A stretch of 64,000 nt of DNA from Nansenia antarctica (GCA_963989245.1 OZ022341.1:61316233-61380232), one strand, 5' to 3'; positions 1-12,047 are shown, counted from the first letter of the stretch. Translations and numbers: made by a program. Notes: generated by a model from the letters alone, not told the origin.

Positions 1-1162
1 CTTGGCTTATTTTCTATGAAAAACATGTAAAAGTGAAAAAAAAAAATGTTTTACACATCCTACAATACCCGAACACATTTATGTCCTTCATAAGATCTTC
101 GGGTAATTTAGGCCCGGATGCACAGAGACACACAGAAACATACACACACTCACACTGACACTCACTCACTCACTCACACACACACCTCTGCTCTAGCTTT
201 CCCGTGCCAAGAAGCCGTCTGCTCTCGCACTTTTTACCCTTTGAAGTGCAACATTGTAAACATTTTTACATTTTCTTGCACTGTACAGAACGTATGCAGC
301 AACTGCAAAAAGTACATTTGAGGTACACACACTGTCACATTCTGTGCTTCATGTGTTGTGTAGACAGGCATACCCATGCACACACAATTGTAGCCAGTGG
401 TATTTCAGAATTATTTGGGATTTTTCAGACATAATACTGTATTTCGACAGTGACAGTGAAAACAGTGTACATTCCAGTCGTGTTTTGTGATTCAGTATTT
501 GCAGACATTTTTGAGAGATGTATTTCATAGCTATTGGCAAAAACAATCTTAGTTTGGTTCTTTCATTTCTATTCTTGTTCATCACCTGTATTTTCTTTAC
601 AGCTTTGATTATAATTAGAAAAATGTGCAATTCAATTGAGAATATAAATTCAAAATAATAAACAGCAATGAAAACATTGTTTCATTTACATTTTTCCTAG
701 ATAAGTATGATTTATGACACCCAGGTCTTTATTATAGTGGCTTTTGCATTTTCAAAGTTAGGGGCATCATGTGCGTAAAAACGCTTCTACTCATCATGCT
801 GTCGTTCGGCCCCACCTATTCCCAGGGATCTGACACTTTGTTGGTTGTTACTAAGCATCCTCTGCTCCAGCCTCTCCAAAGGGCAGCCCCCTAGATCCAC
901 TAGAACAAAAGATATGCACTTTTGAATGTGTACACAGTACCTATTGTGCATTATTGGGTACAGTACCTGTTTGTGCCCACAGGAGGCGCCCTTTAATATT
1001 ATGGGCTATTTTGGGGCTTTCTTGCGCTCTGAGTATACCCCCTTGTATGGGTCACCCTTGGGACTAGGAGCACCGTGTCAAGACAAGTGCTTTTAAAACC
1101 CCAATGATGTCCCGGGTCAACTTGACCCGAACACTACGAAAGGGTCCAAAAAGTGAACACCA
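1..1162. other. Non-coding stretch, no gene seen
   Basis: AT-rich sequence with a CA/CTCA-rich patch at about 119-192. Short open frames here have no recognisable domain and run through the simple repeat. A near-palindrome GGGTCAACTTGACCC lies near 1113-1128. I see no gene or complete mobile element. Confidence 0.6.
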
Positions 1163-1382
1163 CACAAACAAACTCAGACAAGAGCAGAGAATACAAACAG
1201 ACTGCTACGGAACAGCAGCAATTTCACACATGTCCGGTGCAGAACAAACAGTAGGCTACAAAACTGTACATTACAACTAACATTGTTCGTTTTTTAAGTG
1301 TGCTGGTGTTGCATTTCGCCAAATTGCTGTTTTATGATGCTAATATTTATTCATTTTTGATTGGACTTTGGGGGTGGTGGTG

Positions 1383-1981
1383 TGAGAGAAAATTATTATA
1401 TGTAAGCTACATTTAAGAATCAAACATCATCTTGGGTTGAATGTCTGCAGCAGGCTGTAGAAGATGATTTCCTGTTGTCACACAGTAGAACCAGTTTCTC
1501 TACTTGAGGCTTGACATGGGCTAAGACAATAGACACATTTACATGATTACAAAGACCTGATTGCCCTACCATCTAGAGCAGTTTCGGACCTTTGTGTTGC
1601 CCCAGACCCAGTGCTCTAAGACCAGACTGAACCAGTTATGGCCATTGTGTTCCGTTTTCACCTTTTGTCTCCCTGGGAGAAAGTGGGGGCCGCTTCCCCC
1701 CTAGCCTTCATCATAATCATCTTCATCAAATGTACAGGTCCACACCCATTGCTCATGATTGGTCTAAACCTCACCTGAGGGCGGACCCCTTACCTGAAGA
1801 TACCTGTTTGTATAAATACTGAGATGAAATGAATGATCTTTACTTTTACGAGGAACTTTCACTGTTAAGACCTGTCTGACGTGCTTGTAAACTTCCTCCT
1901 TCTGCAGAAGATTATTAAATATCTTTTCTTATACATCTTGAAACGAAACAGGCTGCCATTATTGAATAATTTACTCTAACA
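1383..1981 (+). mobile_element. Solo LTR of an LTR retroelement
   Basis: This 599-bp segment starts TGAGAG and ends CTAACA. It is flanked by a 6-bp direct repeat GTGGTG (1377-1382 and 1982-1987). A TATA-like TATAAATA lies near 1812 and an ATTAAA polyadenylation-type signal near 1914, consistent with + orientation. The matching position in the opposite inverted-repeat arm (near 4550-4560) lacks the segment, which supports an insertion. No internal region remains, so this is probably the product of LTR-LTR recombination. A 6-bp duplication fits an endogenous-retrovirus-like LTR, but the family is not identified. Confidence 0.75.
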
Positions 1982-2965
1982 GTGGTGTCACAATATGGCG
2001 GCAAACGCTAGCGGGCTATTATTTAAATATTTTATTTAGTATTCTATGGTATTATTTTCATAAACTGACCACTTAGTTCGGATTTCTCATATCAAAACAT
2101 ATCAAAACATTCAAGTTCACTAATGCTAATGCTAGCACAAGCCAACTTTCAATGCCCAACTTCTATGAGTGTTTTCCTTGTAGGCTATGCTTGAGTGACA
2201 TATGTTTCAGTTTGTGGGCTCATTGTAATTGTTGGCTATAAGCGAGAGAGAACACGTAAGCCTGTCGTACTCACTCCCCGCGTATACACACTACCCTCTG
2301 CGCTTATGCGTTCGCTTCGTTCGCTTCCTTTCAATACAGCTTATTTAATTTAGTTAAAATGAGTGCTAATACCATACCACCATACCAGAACATCACAGCA
2401 GGAACAACCTATCTCAAAAAAGTGATCGTATTGTAATAAACCAGTCCGGAAAGCTCTCAATCTTAATAAATAATAAATAATAAATAATCTTAATAAATAA
2501 ATTAATAAAGCTTACCAATAATCGAACCTAGAGAAATCAGCTACGAATATCCCCTCCCCTCGCAGGTTCATCACAGTATATTACATACATTTATTACTGT
2601 TAAGTGTTGTTGTGGATGTTATCCCTAGTGCCATTCTGAGGTTAGCATTGCGATGTGTTCGTCTTAACGTTTACAAACTAAAATATACGATCGCTTTTTT
2701 GTTGCTCCTCTTGTGATGTCCTGGAAACAACGCATCAGCTGTCAGCGTCTTTTTTATTGATCAGCTGTCAGCAGTGTTATTACGGGTACGTTCGTAAATG
2801 CACGAACGGTCAGTTCGCTCGGACAAAACCGTGTTTTCCGTCAGAGCACCCATCTCTGGGGGCTCCCAGAGCGCAGAGCTCTGAACTTTGGAACTTTGTT
2901 ATGATATGTTTTGATATGAGAAATTCGAAGTGGTCAGTTTATGAAAATAATACCATAGAATACTA

Positions 2966-4499
2966 CCGTATTTTCCGTACTATAAGGCGCACTTAAAAGC
3001 CTTTAATAAAAATAAAAAACCGACAGTGCGCCTTATAATCCGGAGCGCCTTATATATGGATCAATTGGTTAATTGGTTGATCCATACTGGTTGTACACGG
3101 CGCTCAAGGCGCTCTCTCAAAATGTTTCAGTACGACTGGTAAACTACAAAGCCGCACCGCTTGCAGCATTACGGTAATCAGTAAACACCGGTACTGATGT
3201 GCTTACTCACAGTCCCACACCACAAGACCCCAAGTAAAGAAGACTAAACAGAGTTTCCGAGGGAACAAAGCGAGATGGCCACAGTTAGAGGACAAACTCG
3301 AACCGTGGGTTGTTGAACAGAGAGCAGCAAGTAGAAGCGTCTCTACAGTCACTATTCGAATGAAGGCAACAGCGCTAGCACGGGACATGAACATCGATGA
3401 ATTTCGAGGCGGTCCTTCTTGGTGCTTTCAACTTGAAGTTTTAAAGTACCCACTCGATATAATAAACAACAGTTTAACGATCACTAAACACTTATCATTT
3501 GTGTATTGGATTCATTATTCTCGTTTGCCGGAGGCTACCGGTAAGGGAGGGTTGACTTGTAAACATACTTTCGTTTTAGCTCGTGTTCAAAAGCAAGAAC
3601 TGTGTGTTCATCTAGTTATGTGTAGTTATGTGTTTTTAGCATGTCGATGTTCTCCCAGTATGTTGTCATGTTATTAAAATACAGTTGAGACCTTCGTAGC
3701 GATGTGTTTTGTTAGCAGCGTTCGTAGCTGTGGCTGCGTTCAGAGTCACTTTTCTCCCATTCAGTGTTTGAGGTGAACCAACATTCAAATACGCCTGTCG
3801 TGTTCAATCTTTCTCTGATTTGAATGTATGACATATCATTTGAAAGCTTACAATCTGTAGTTTAAGCATGTGTAAAAACTGAAAAATTACGTTGCACATT
3901 TCACCAGGAGCTGTCACATATAGGTTGTTGGTTATAATTGTATAGCCTATTGGTTGTTTTCTGGTGTTGTTTTATTGTTTTGCTCTGTTTGTAGTCTACT
4001 TGATGTATTTTTATCAGCTGTTAAATCACCACAGCGGTTAATCCACTAATAGAGATAATAGCAGATTGAAAATGCTTGTAGCTAACTACTCTATATCTCG
4101 TGGTCGCAGCTATTGCGAATTGCTATTCACGCGAGTCAGCTGTGAATCACCACAGGTCCTTGACGCTTGTTGCAAAGATGGATGACGAACGGCTGATACT
4201 TGAGGTGGAAAAAAATATATTTTTGACAGTGGAGCAGGTAGAACGTTGACGGTGACAACGCTCAGGTGGAGCATGGACAACGGGAAGTTGACACAACACC
4301 GATGGAGAGGTGACGCAACGCAGTAGGTGGAGCTTGGGCGTAACGCAACCTCAGTCAAACGTTTGACTGCAGTATTCTATATTCTATTCTATGCGCCTTA
4401 TAATCCGGTGCGCCCTGTATATGAAAACAGTTCTAAAATAGGCCATTCATTGAAGGTGCGCCTTATAATCCGGTGCGCCTTATAGTGCGGAAAATACGG
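2966..4499 (+). mobile_element. Pogo-like (Tc1/mariner) DNA transposon, internally decayed
   Basis: The element is bounded by terminal inverted repeats: CCGTATTTTCCGTACTATAA on the left, and the reverse complement of CCGTATTTTCCGCACTATAA on the right. It is flanked by TA dinucleotides at 2964-2965 and 4500-4501. The reverse-complement arm at about 2031-2045 reads GAATAC-TA-AATAAA with one TA, which is the empty site. Subterminal copies of GCGCCTTATAATCCGG occur near 3028, 4392 and 4456. It carries the N-terminal part of a transposase gene. TA duplication and a CENP-B/Tc5-type DNA-binding domain are characteristic of the pogo branch. At 1,534 bp it lacks the catalytic DDE region, so it is non-autonomous. 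Confidence 0.85.
3213..3428 (+). pseudogene. Pogo-like transposase fragment (CENP-B/Tc5 HTH region)
   Basis: An open frame reads about 72 residues, including LEDKLEPWVVEQRAASR, TVTIRMKATALARDMNI and RGGPSWCF. This pattern is typical of the second helix-turn-helix (CENP-B/Tc5-like) of pogo-family transposases, which binds the element's ends. Similarity stops after the WCF motif, and the frame then runs on to a stop at 3677 with no family resemblance. The DDE catalytic domain is absent. The frame is open from about 3198 but has no credible start codon upstream, so this is a relic rather than a gene. Confidence 0.75.
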
Positions 4500-4967
4500 T
4501 AAATAAAATATTTAAATAATAGCCCCCTAGCGTTTGCCGCCATATTGTGACCCCCCCCCCCCCCAAAGTCCAATCAAAAATGAATAAATATTAGCATCAT
4601 AAAACAGCAATTTGGAGAAATGCAACACCAGCATACTTAAAAAACTAACAATGTTAGTTGTAATGTACAGTTTTGTAGCCTACTGTTTGTTCTGCACCGG
4701 ACATGTGTGAAATTGCAGCTGTTCCGTAGCAGTCTGTTTGTATTCTCTGATGTTGTCTGAGTTTGTTTAACACTCAGAAACAGCATTTTTATTCACATTC
4801 ACATGGCTTTTCTGCTCTCTGGTAAACTAATGATAATGATATTCCAACTGCCCTGTTAAATCCAATCTATTATTTGGCATTCAGTGACATGCTTTTTAAA
4901 TGATATAACACAGAATATTAGTCACAATAATATTCAGGGAAGAAAATAAGCCTACTTTTTTTGATGG

Positions 4968-5032
4968 GGGTCGGTAAGAGGCCTGGATAATGGACAGGGG
5001 GGCGCTGGCCCAAAAAAGGTTGAGAACCACTG
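4968..5032 (-). mobile_element. hAT-type terminal fragment
   Basis: The reverse complement begins CAGTGGTTCTCAACC and continues into T-rich then C-rich sequence, the classic terminus of old non-autonomous hAT elements. A partner terminus with a convincing 8-bp target duplication was not found nearby, so only one end is called. Confidence 0.5.
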
Positions 5033-5040
5033 ATCTAGAG

Positions 5041-6590
5041 GCTATGTGTCTCTATCCTTTCAGTTCGTTCCTTTGATTATTTCACAATTATTTCCGCAAT
5101 ACTTACAATACAACATAGACACACAGCTGGTGTATGGATAGATCCTGTGGAGGCACCTTTGTTTTTGTAATGTGTCCCTCTCAGGAATGGGCTAGGAAAA
5201 TATTAGCTTTTCATGTTGGCTATGAAAGGCAAGCAAGGACCGTTGTCCTCTGAATTTTAGGTTTGTGTTGGAAGAGTCTCTCAGGTTTACAGTACAAGAG
5301 GTAAACAAAGCTGCTGATCAAGCGTGTGGGTTTCATTGCAAAGAAGATTGACTGACTGCCTCTTTTTTAAGCCATTGTTAAGACAGCTCCTATGGGAACT
5401 CAGACATTCTGCCTTGACAATCCCCATGCGCTTCGGCTGCCTCTGCAAATTCAAGTGACAGACCCCATAAAAGGGATCACAATACAGTCAGTGCTCGGTA
5501 AACACAGGCACATATATGATTAGGTCCTATTGCGGCCATGATAATAAAGGACGACCAAGGAAGGAGCGTTGTGCCTGGTGTCGGAACTCATTACTGAGCA
5601 GAATGCCCACTAACAGACACAATACCCAAAGACCTGGATCACGGCCTTCCAAGCACCACTTGACCTTCCCACCCACCGATTGAACATTAAGTCATCTCAA
5701 TGCGTAGCGCTATGGGGGGGATTATCATACTGATGGCCCAGGATGACCTCACAGCTACATGAGTACCATCCATCGAGCCTGGGTACCAACCACCGGTGAT
5801 GGCTGATTAACTTCTGGGACACAGGGAACAACCTCTTGCCCACCACATGGCCCCTCTCAAAGTGAGTCTGGTTAGGTGCTTTTAGGCCCATCACATCTAT
5901 AGGCACTCCTATAGATTAGGGCTTGCAGTACTGCTTATAATGGGGTTGTAATAAGGACCCAAAATCAATGAGGAGATGATTGGATATGCAAATGTAAGCT
6001 GAGGTCATTCTGAAGAGAGAATGGGAGTTATTGATTGCCCGGAGAGATTTGTGAAGTCCTAGAAGGCATTAAGCGTATGTTTAGCAGGCTATGGATTTAG
6101 AATTGGATTAATACCAATTTATCTAGATTGAAGAAAATGTATGGATGAGGACAGGATGACTGTGCTGCTCAGTCTATGGGTCTTTGATTGGTTTGACAGA
6201 TGATTTAAAAAGGGGTGACCCATGGAGGATTGATGGACCAGAAAACATATTTGATTGGCTCATCGTCTCCCCTCGAATGACACAGTCATCAATGAGGACA
6301 GGACGGGACAGGAGTTGACCTCTGGCCTCATCCAAACTCTTGTCAGATTAGTTTAATTCAGGCGTTTCAATATCAGATACATTCACTGAATCCGTCTCTG
6401 ATTGAACAGCAACGACATGGGGTTTGAATAAGTGATTAATAACAAGTGACTGGTTAGATTATGAATGTAATTTCTTGTGTACAAAAAAAAAAAGTTTTAT
6501 CTCTATTTGAGTTTGAAAAATAGTTGTAATTATGTATAATATAATAATGTACTTCATTATAATGATCCCAAATATCTGTGTATGCACACT
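5041..6590. other. Non-coding stretch, no gene seen
   Basis: Mixed-composition unique sequence. Short frames have no recognisable domain or codon pattern. Nothing specific can be assigned. Confidence 0.6.
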
Positions 6591-6598
6591 TGCTATAC

Positions 6599-7639
6599 CA
6601 GTGGTCTTCAACCGGGGGTCCGCGACTCCTAGGGGGTCCGCAGAGGTACTGCAGGGGGTCCGCCAATGTTTGTCATAATAATTGACATTTTTCACCAAAA
6701 TAATCAGTGAGAATTAAAAAATATAACAAAAATGATATTGATTAAAGTTCAAGCATTAATAGGCAATAATAAGCTACTTTTGACAAAAACTATTTACAAA
6801 ATAAATGATGCCCATGATTCTAGAGTCTCACATAACGTCAGCTGAAAAAAAAAAAAAAAAAAAACACCTGTCTAGCAAGCTAGGTGTTGGCTAAAACGCT
6901 GCAGTTCGGTCTTCATTGCGAAATTAACGTTAATTAATAACTAGCATAACGTTACTAATTTAGTTAGTTTGATAATAACAAACCCGCCTCTTTGCTTCTC
7001 TATGCGCCGCTATAACGCGCTCCTTTACCATGCCGAGGTCAGATGGCTTTCCCGTGGCGCGCGTCTTTGAATTACGCACAGCTATCCACGAGATTCTGCT
7101 ACCATTTCAATGCATTTCCGCGGATTCCGCTGTGCCCTCGCCTGACGTGAAATGCGCAATTGTTGATCACTTGGAGGCACTCGAAAGTCAATTTGAGAAG
7201 TACTTTTCTGAGACTGAGTCTTGGAGAAAGCACAAGACATGGATACGGTTTCCATGCAAAGACAATGCATCCGACGGCTCAAACCTGACAGCCGCTGAGG
7301 AAGATCAGCTGATCGACCTAACCACAGACAGTACACACAATAATGTGTACGAGTCACAGCCTCTCACCCAGTTCTCGATGAGCCTCTTGCCTTTTGCAAC
7401 AACTTGTCTTTGTGAAAGTGGATTCTCCTCCCTCACCTACCTGAAGAGCAAATACCGTTCCAGACAGCAGTCTGAGGATGACATGATGCTCTGCCTGACA
7501 ACCTCCATCTCCCCCAGAATAGACAAGCTGTGTACCACCAACCAGGGCCAGTCATCTCACTGAGGTAGGCATACCTGGCTTCCTGAAGCTAAAAGTTTCA
7601 TTGTTGAAAAATAATAATAATAGAAAATATAAGCCTCAT

Positions 7640-7670
<31 letters not shown>

Positions 7671-7910
7671 AATAATAATAACCAATCATAATTATGCATG
7701 AACGTTTTATCAATCATAAACACATAGGCTAATAACCCAGTATACAAATAGGTTAATACGGTGAAAGAAAAGGTGAATGAAGTAAATATAAAAGTTATTA
7801 TAGGCTTTAAAATGTGAGACATTTAAAAATATATATTACATGTGGGGGTCCCTGTTCTGTTTGTCTCTCGTCCAAAGGGTCCTTGGGTTGAAAAAGGTTG
7901 AAGACCCCTG
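6599..7910 (+). mobile_element. hAT transposon with 8-bp target duplication
   Basis: The left end reads CAGTGGTCTTCAACC and the right end GGTTGAAGACCCCTG, forming imperfect inverted termini. Both ends are flanked by the 8-bp repeat TGCTATAC (6591-6598 and 7911-7918), which is the hAT signature. The 1,312-bp body contains an internally deleted transposase remnant. It also holds an A-run near 6845-6863 and a (CAA)n/(TAA)n tract at about 7640-7682. It belongs with the Buster/ZBED5-like hAT relatives common in fish. Confidence 0.9.
7030..7563 (+). pseudogene. hAT transposase fragment with C-terminal dimerisation region
   Basis: This 177-codon frame keeps two recognisable pieces of a hAT transposase. 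Near the start is RVFELRTAIHEIL, from the middle of the protein. The C-terminal part contains FATTCLCESGFSSLTYLKSK and EDDMMLCLTTSISPRIDKLC, the hAT dimerisation (hATC) domain as found in ZBED5/FAM200/Buster-type proteins. The family's usual protein is about 550-700 residues, so the BED zinc finger and most of the RNase H-like catalytic core are missing. The apparent start codon lies inside what should be protein interior. It is therefore a deletion derivative, not a domesticated gene, although the frame itself is intact. Confidence 0.8.
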
Positions 7911-8084
7911 TGCTATACTGATGAGATTTACACTGTCTCGTCTCGTCTGACGAGAGCAAGATGGCCGCGCCTATGTTCGGCAGCTTAGTCGCCTTGGCTC
8001 TCCCTTCTGTTTGTCATTGTCTAATCATTGATGTTTCAAATTTGCTCTGTTATGTTGTCTAATCATTGATGTTTCAAATTATAT

Positions 8085-8154
8085 GTAAAGCACCCTGTGC
8101 ATTCGTGCTGAGAAGGGTGCTATATAAATAAAGTTTTACTTACTTACTTACTTA
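8085..8154 (+). repeat. LINE/SINE 3' tail with (ACTT)n
   Basis: The sequence GTAAAGCACC..GGTGCTATATAAATAAAG followed by (TTAC)n is the common 3' tail shared by fish LINEs and their SINEs. The 5' part is not recognisable. Upstream, TGTCTAATCATTGATGTTTC occurs twice (near 8020 and 8059). Confidence 0.6.
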
Positions 8155-8157
8155 CAT

Positions 8158-9540
8158 GCAATCTGTTCTCAGTGTTTATTTCCTGTTGGCATCCCCCTGC
8201 TTCAATGTCAACAAGTGTCTCAGTGCCAGTTAGAGTTGGCCCGCTAATTCTTTTGACTGAGCACATGCCGCACAAGGCAGCCAATCGGCCTTCCTTTTCA
8301 AAAGAAAAAGGACTGGATGCCCTCTCTCCCCTCCTCTCTTTGCCTTGGTTCCCGAAAAGCAATTAGGCCTTGAGCTGGTGTCTCGCATCCCAATTACCCA
8401 AATAAACTGAGGTTTGGACACTTCAGAGGATTGAGTGCCCCTTTAGGAACCTTCAATAGACATACAGTGAAACAGCAGTGTGTGTGTGCGTGCGTGCGCG
8501 TGTGTGTGTGTCTTTGTAAAGTGTGCATACATAGCAGGTGTCCACACGTAGATGACGCTATCCTACTGTGTGTGTGTACTGTAGGCTGCTAATTTCTCAA
8601 ACCACCCGCCTCCTGTCACTTCAAATAAAATCTCACAGCACAGCAGAAGCCATTGGGTTTTTGGAGGCCGTGTCTTTGTCTGGGGAATTAAATGCTGGGA
8701 AGAGGTAGGAGGCAAGGACACTATAGAAAAGGAGTGACGCACACACACTCTTTGTCAATAATGCTCCGTAGGGGCTCCTCATTTACTGAGCCAGAGGCCT
8801 CAATGCTATTTTCAGGCTTCGAATGACACTCTGATAAAAGTGTGACTCAAGGGGTCCTCCACGGAGCGGGCAGGCATTGTTTATCATTTAAACTGAGAGA
8901 AACCGAGAGGAAGCAAGGAAGGAGAGGTGAAAAAGCCAGAAGCCTGTCTGTTCTCTAGGCTGACAGATCGGGAGACCTTTTCGGCCTCACCTGAGGTGAA
9001 ATAACCTGTCTGACATCCATCTAGGAGATTTGTGTTGTAGGCACACCTCTTGCTTCGCTGCCTTCTCTTCATGTTGTGAAGGACACATGAGACGACTGAG
9101 TGACTGAATCTGAGGGACTGAGACATGTGAACTGTATAGTATCTCATTATGCCAGGTCACAATGAAAATAAACTGGATAACTTAGTCATACTGTAAATGA
9201 ATACAAATACACCTGAATAGACAAATATAAGCATTTCTATCCATCTCCATCTAATCTACTTATACTTTTAGTTTTCTTCATCCATTGTAGGCTCTGAAGA
9301 TTTTAAGAGTTTTATATATGTCTTGACAACTAGGAAGGAATTGAAAGGATGAACTACTTTTTGAAGGCTATGAAGTTGGATTTCTTGCACTGCAGAATGG
9401 AGGGAAACATATGGAACAGGCTCATATTGGCCCTAACAACCTGTGAGAGGTTTAATCCGAGCGAACATAATTTACCTTCTGCCTTGAATCAACTGCAGGT
9501 CACACAACAACGGGCCAATGGTTTGTGGTTTGCGGACTGT
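8158..9540. other. Non-coding stretch
   Basis: Unique-looking sequence with a short GT/GC-rich tract at about 8479-8512. No exon with splice sites and family similarity was found. Confidence 0.55.
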
Positions 9541-9558
9541 GGTTGGTTTGACGCCCTG

Positions 9559-10876
9559 GGCTGTTGAAAGTCCTGGTACACACCTGGACTAGTGAAAGGC
9601 CTGGTACACACCTGGACTAGTGAAAGGCCTGGTACACACCTGGACTAGTGAAAGGCCTAGTACACTCCTGGACTAGTGAAAGGCCTAGTACACACCTGGA
9701 CTAGTGAAAGGCCTAGTACACACCTGGACTAGTGAAAGTCCTGGTACACACCTGGGCTAGTGAAAGGCCTGGTATACACCTGGACTAGTGAAAGGCCTGG
9801 TACACACCTGGGCTAGTGAAAGGCCTAGTACACACCTGGACTAGTGAAAGGCCTGGTACATACCTGGACTAGTGAAAGGCCTAGTACATACCTTGACTAG
9901 TGAAAGGCCTGGTACATACCTGGACTAGTGAAAGGCCTGGTACACACCTGGACTAGTGAAAGGCCTGGTACACACCTAGACTAGTGAAAGGCCTGGTAGA
10001 CACCTGGACTAGTGAAAGGCCTGATGCACACATGGACTAGTGAAAGGCCTGGTACACACCTGGACTATTGAAAGGTCTGGTACACACCTGGACTAGTGAA
10101 AGGTCTGGTACATACCTGGACTAGTGAAAGGCCTGGTACACACCTGGACTAGTGAAAGGTCTGGTACACACCTGGACTAGTGAAAGGTCTGGTACACACC
10201 TGGACTAGTGAAAGGCCTGCTACACACCTGGACTAGTGAAAGGTCTGGTACACACCTGGACTAGTGAAAGGCCTGGTACACACCTGGACTAGTGAAAGGC
10301 CAGATGCACACCTGGGCTAGTGAAAGGCCTGGTACACACCTGGACTAGTGAAAGGTCTGGTACACACCTGGACTAGTGAAAGGTCTGGTACACACCTGGA
10401 CTAGTGAAAGGCCTGGTACACACCTGGACTAGTGAAAGGCCTGGTACACACCTGGACTAGTGAAAGGCCTGGTACACACCTGGGCTAGTGAAAGGTCTGG
10501 TACACACCTGGACTAGTGAAAGGTCTGGTACACACCTGGACTATTGAAAGGTCTGGTACACACCTGGACTAGTGAAAGGTCTGGTACACACCTGGACTAG
10601 TGAAAGGTCTGGTACACACCTGGACTAGTGAAAGGTCTGGTACATACCTGGACTAGTGAAAGGCCTGGTATACACCTGGACTAGTGAAAGGCCTGGTACA
10701 CACCTGGACTAGTGAAAGGTCTGGTACACACCTGGACTAGTGAAAGGCCTGGTACACACCTGGACTAGTGAAAGGTCTGGTACACACCTGGACTAGTGAA
10801 AGGTCTGGTACACACCTGGACTAGTGAAAGGTCTGGTACACACCTGGACTAGTGAAAGGCCTGGTACACACCTGGG
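9559..10876 (+). repeat. 28-bp minisatellite, about 47 copies
   Basis: A head-to-tail array of a 28-bp unit, consensus GGYCTGGTACACACCTGG then ACTAGTGAAA. Spacing between successive CTAGTG motifs is exactly 28 bp where checked. Variants are few: GGCCTGG versus GGTCTGG, ACTAGTG versus GCTAGTG or ACTATTG, CACACC versus CATACC, and rare single changes. Nearly every unit carries an E-box CACCTG and an ACTAGT palindrome. There are no spacers between units, so this is a tandem repeat and not a CRISPR array. Confidence 0.95.
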
Positions 10877-12040
10877 GTGTCTCAATCCCAATGGACTCAT
10901 GAGGCATCGTGCTCCTGACACATTCTCTATACGTTTATGAGCGCCTGTTGCCCAGAGTGACCTTCCCACTGTCGCCAAGCGCCCATCTGTGCCCGGGTCT
11001 GCTGTGGAACAGCTGTGCCGATGTGGCTCACCTCCATAAGGAGAAAAGGTCTGAGGGAGGAAGAAAATTAGAAAGTGGAAGGTGAGAGGGGGACTACAAC
11101 TACAACACTAACACTGAATGAAAGGTAAAACTCTCAAGAAAAGGCCATTCGTTTTTGCAAAATATTCATACTTGAAGTCAGGTGTGTTTCTCATGGGTCG
11201 ATCGACAGGACGTTCTGCCAAACCTAGACTATAGTTACATAATTCATAAAGTTCTCTGTGGATTTTCTCCGGCCCTGGTAACAACTCCTGCCCTGGCTTT
11301 TCATACCCACTGCCACTATAACCCAACCCGTGACATCATTAAAAATGGACCTCCAACATGTCCGACTGTACAATACCCACTCCCCGCTGAGTGATAATAG
11401 GCTGCTCTCCCTTTCCCAGCCTCCCTCTACATGTGTGAGGATCTAATTATGGGATGTCTGAGATGAGATCAGGGTAATATGCTGTACAAGTAGTTGAGTG
11501 ACTCAGAATGGTAGTTACCTATTCCACTGACTGGAAGGAGAGAACTTCACTGTACAGCTCGTTATCTACCTGTCAACCTGTTGGGGAGATCACAGGCATT
11601 CTGGATTGAGTCTGATTTCCAACATTCCTCATCACTGCTTTTTTCCGTGACTTCCACTGAAGCTTGGAAACAGAAATAGCAACACGTTCAGCATGTGGGT
11701 CGATGTTAGCATGGCTGTGGTTTCGAACACACACGTGCCACAAAGCTCAGTTGACAACGGTTGCCTTGCTATGTAGCATTTGTCTGTCAGACTGGCGTAC
11801 TCCTGTTAAGGTTATATAAATAGTGACTGCTTTCATGTGTAGTCGGCAGATGGTTAATGCATAAGGAGGATAAAGAAATGACAAAACGAGTGCTGTTGTG
11901 ATTTAGCAATGCTTCAGCAACCGTGGATGTTTACACACACTGTGGGGGTTGAGACCCCTGGTTGATGGGCAGTCTGGTTTTGCTAAAAAAAAAAAAAAAC
12001 ACACAATTTGCCTAAGGTCAGCAAAGAGGTAACATCCTGT
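10877..12040. other. Non-coding stretch
   Basis: Mixed unique sequence after the minisatellite. No gene, complete mobile element or strong repeat was seen, apart from an A-run near 11985-11999. Confidence 0.55.
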
Positions 12041-12047
12041 GTATTTA

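Larger units (their letters stand above)
1163..4771. mobile_element. Nested inverted-repeat (foldback-type) element
   Basis: The outer left arm (1163-1376) is the reverse complement of about 4560-4771. The inner left arm (1988-2112) is the reverse complement of 4502-4552 followed by about 2890-2963. The left arm is broken by a solo LTR (1383-1981) and the right arm by a pogo-like element (2966-4499). Without these insertions the element would be about 1.47 kb, with arms of about 340 bp and a centre of about 775 bp (2113-2889) that shows no coding potential. No clear target-site duplication is visible at the outer ends, so the superfamily is unknown. The nesting is read directly from the sequence; that the arms belong to one transposon is inferred. 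Confidence 0.75.

Noticed and set aside
1571..5040. An 8-bp repeat ATCTAGAG before CAGTTTCGG (1571) and after the hAT-like end (5033), as if one large hAT spanned 1579-5032.
   Set aside because: The left copy lies inside the solo LTR, whose own borders are fixed by the GTGGTG duplication and by the empty site in the other arm. The left terminus also matches the right one poorly. An 8-bp chance match over this distance is plausible.
9559..10876. Regular 28-bp repeats considered as a CRISPR array.
   Set aside because: Units are head to tail with no spacers, in a vertebrate context.
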